Program-made: the position numbers and the translations under genes
Assembly (NCBI GenBank): GCA_965659725.1
Contig: CBFHXG010000037.1
Coordinates: 1 to 22,291, forward strand
Reading direction: 5' to 3'
Origin: Phaeocystidibacter sp965659725
Lineage (GTDB): Bacteria > Bacteroidota > Bacteroidia > Flavobacteriales > Schleiferiaceae
Length of the DNA: 22,291 bases
The notes under the pieces: generated by a model
What the model saw: only the letters and a program-made list of their open reading frames with translations
What the model was told of the DNA's origin: nothing
Database searches by the model: none
In this document: positions 22,133-22,291 of the stretch, in pieces
Numbering within the stretch: position 1 is the first letter of the stretch
Layout of the letters: every line of letters starts with the position of its first letter

Positions 22133-22291
22133 TTAGAGTTTTTTGGTAAATTTCTTCTCATAGGAACTACGACGTATCCTACCTAAAATTGGGTGAATTA
22201 TCAATTCGATAGTTACGGGAGATACATCAACGACATCTTCCCGATTCATTCTTTCCTCTCGAATCAAACCCTTTTTGTACATAGAGTGAAC
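22133..22291 (-). CDS. 3' end of an unidentified ORF entering from the right edge
   Basis: On the minus strand the frame is open from the right edge through 52 codons to TAA at 22133. The residues include REERMNREDVVDVSP, then IELIIHPILGRIRRSSYEKK, an amino-acid mix that looks like a real protein: basic, with a hydrophobic helix or strand. The terminator at 21845-21884 in the same direction supports a transcript here. An internal ATG at 22282 would make it a 49-residue ORF if not part of a longer gene. I do not recognise the family. The AT-rich setting differs from the rest of the window. Confidence 0.4.
   Translation of the reverse strand, partial: VHSMYKKGLIREERMNREDVVDVSPVTIELIIHPILGRIRRSSYEKKFTKKL

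Noticed and set aside
1..22291. CRISPR arrays, tRNA or rRNA genes, insertion sequences
   Set aside because: I read the gaps for regularly spaced repeats, cloverleaf-like segments and transposase motifs and saw none.

Overview
The window looks like a piece of a Bacteroidota chromosome, most likely of the Flavobacteriales type. The reasons are a SUF iron-sulfur operon in Bacteroidota order, many short lipoproteins, near absence of Shine-Dalgarno sites, and repeated upstream boxes resembling TAnnTTTG, the -7 element of the Bacteroidota housekeeping sigma factor. The genus cannot be named from sequence alone.

Layout. Positions 1-1931 (minus strand) hold the end of a SUF cluster: sufS, sufE and a partial DUF59/MIP18 gene. 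Positions 2005-3087 (plus) carry a zinc nucleoside deaminase and a small membrane protein. Positions 3092-4077 (minus) carry a membrane protein and an NTF2-like lipoprotein that overlap by 4 bases. Positions 4110-8083 (minus) hold the start of the SUF operon, read as A-type carrier, sufB, sufC, sufD. The SUF genes are thus split into two blocks by about 2.1 kb of other genes. Positions 8175-11727 (minus) hold a DoxX-family protein, a LolD/MacB-type ATPase, an unknown lipoprotein and a Uup-like ABC-F ATPase. Positions 11752-14385 form a probable copper locus: a di-heme MauG/MbnH-type lipoprotein and an MbnP-type lipoprotein on the minus strand, with a SCO1/SenC copper chaperone divergent on the plus strand. 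Positions 14388-18767 hold a possible 16-residue ORF, a TPR-like secreted protein, a YafV-type omega-amidase, an Ig-like lipoprotein and a ComF-type phosphoribosyltransferase. Positions 18792-21342 (plus) are an envelope cluster: a membrane-anchored coiled-coil protein, a small coiled-coil lipoprotein that shares a motif with it, and an OmpA-like coiled-coil lipoprotein. A cysteine-bearing secreted protein follows. The right end (21834-22291) is AT-rich and mostly non-coding; it has a minus-strand terminator and the 3' end of a minus-strand ORF that enters from beyond the window.

How the genes work together. The SUF proteins assemble Fe-S clusters: SufS and SufE supply sulfur, SufBCD is the scaffold, the A-type protein carries clusters, and the DUF59 protein is a maturation factor. 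The MbnP/MbnH/SCO trio probably handles periplasmic copper. The three coiled-coil proteins at 18824-21284 look like inner- and outer-membrane-anchored envelope factors.

The most interesting points are the MbnP-MbnH-SCO divergon, the motif shared between neighbouring coiled-coil envelope proteins, a set of -7 boxes only 4-5 bases before the start codon (possible leaderless mRNAs), terminators whose T-tracts may serve as the next promoter, and the 16-residue ORF. No clearly novel defence or mobile system was found.
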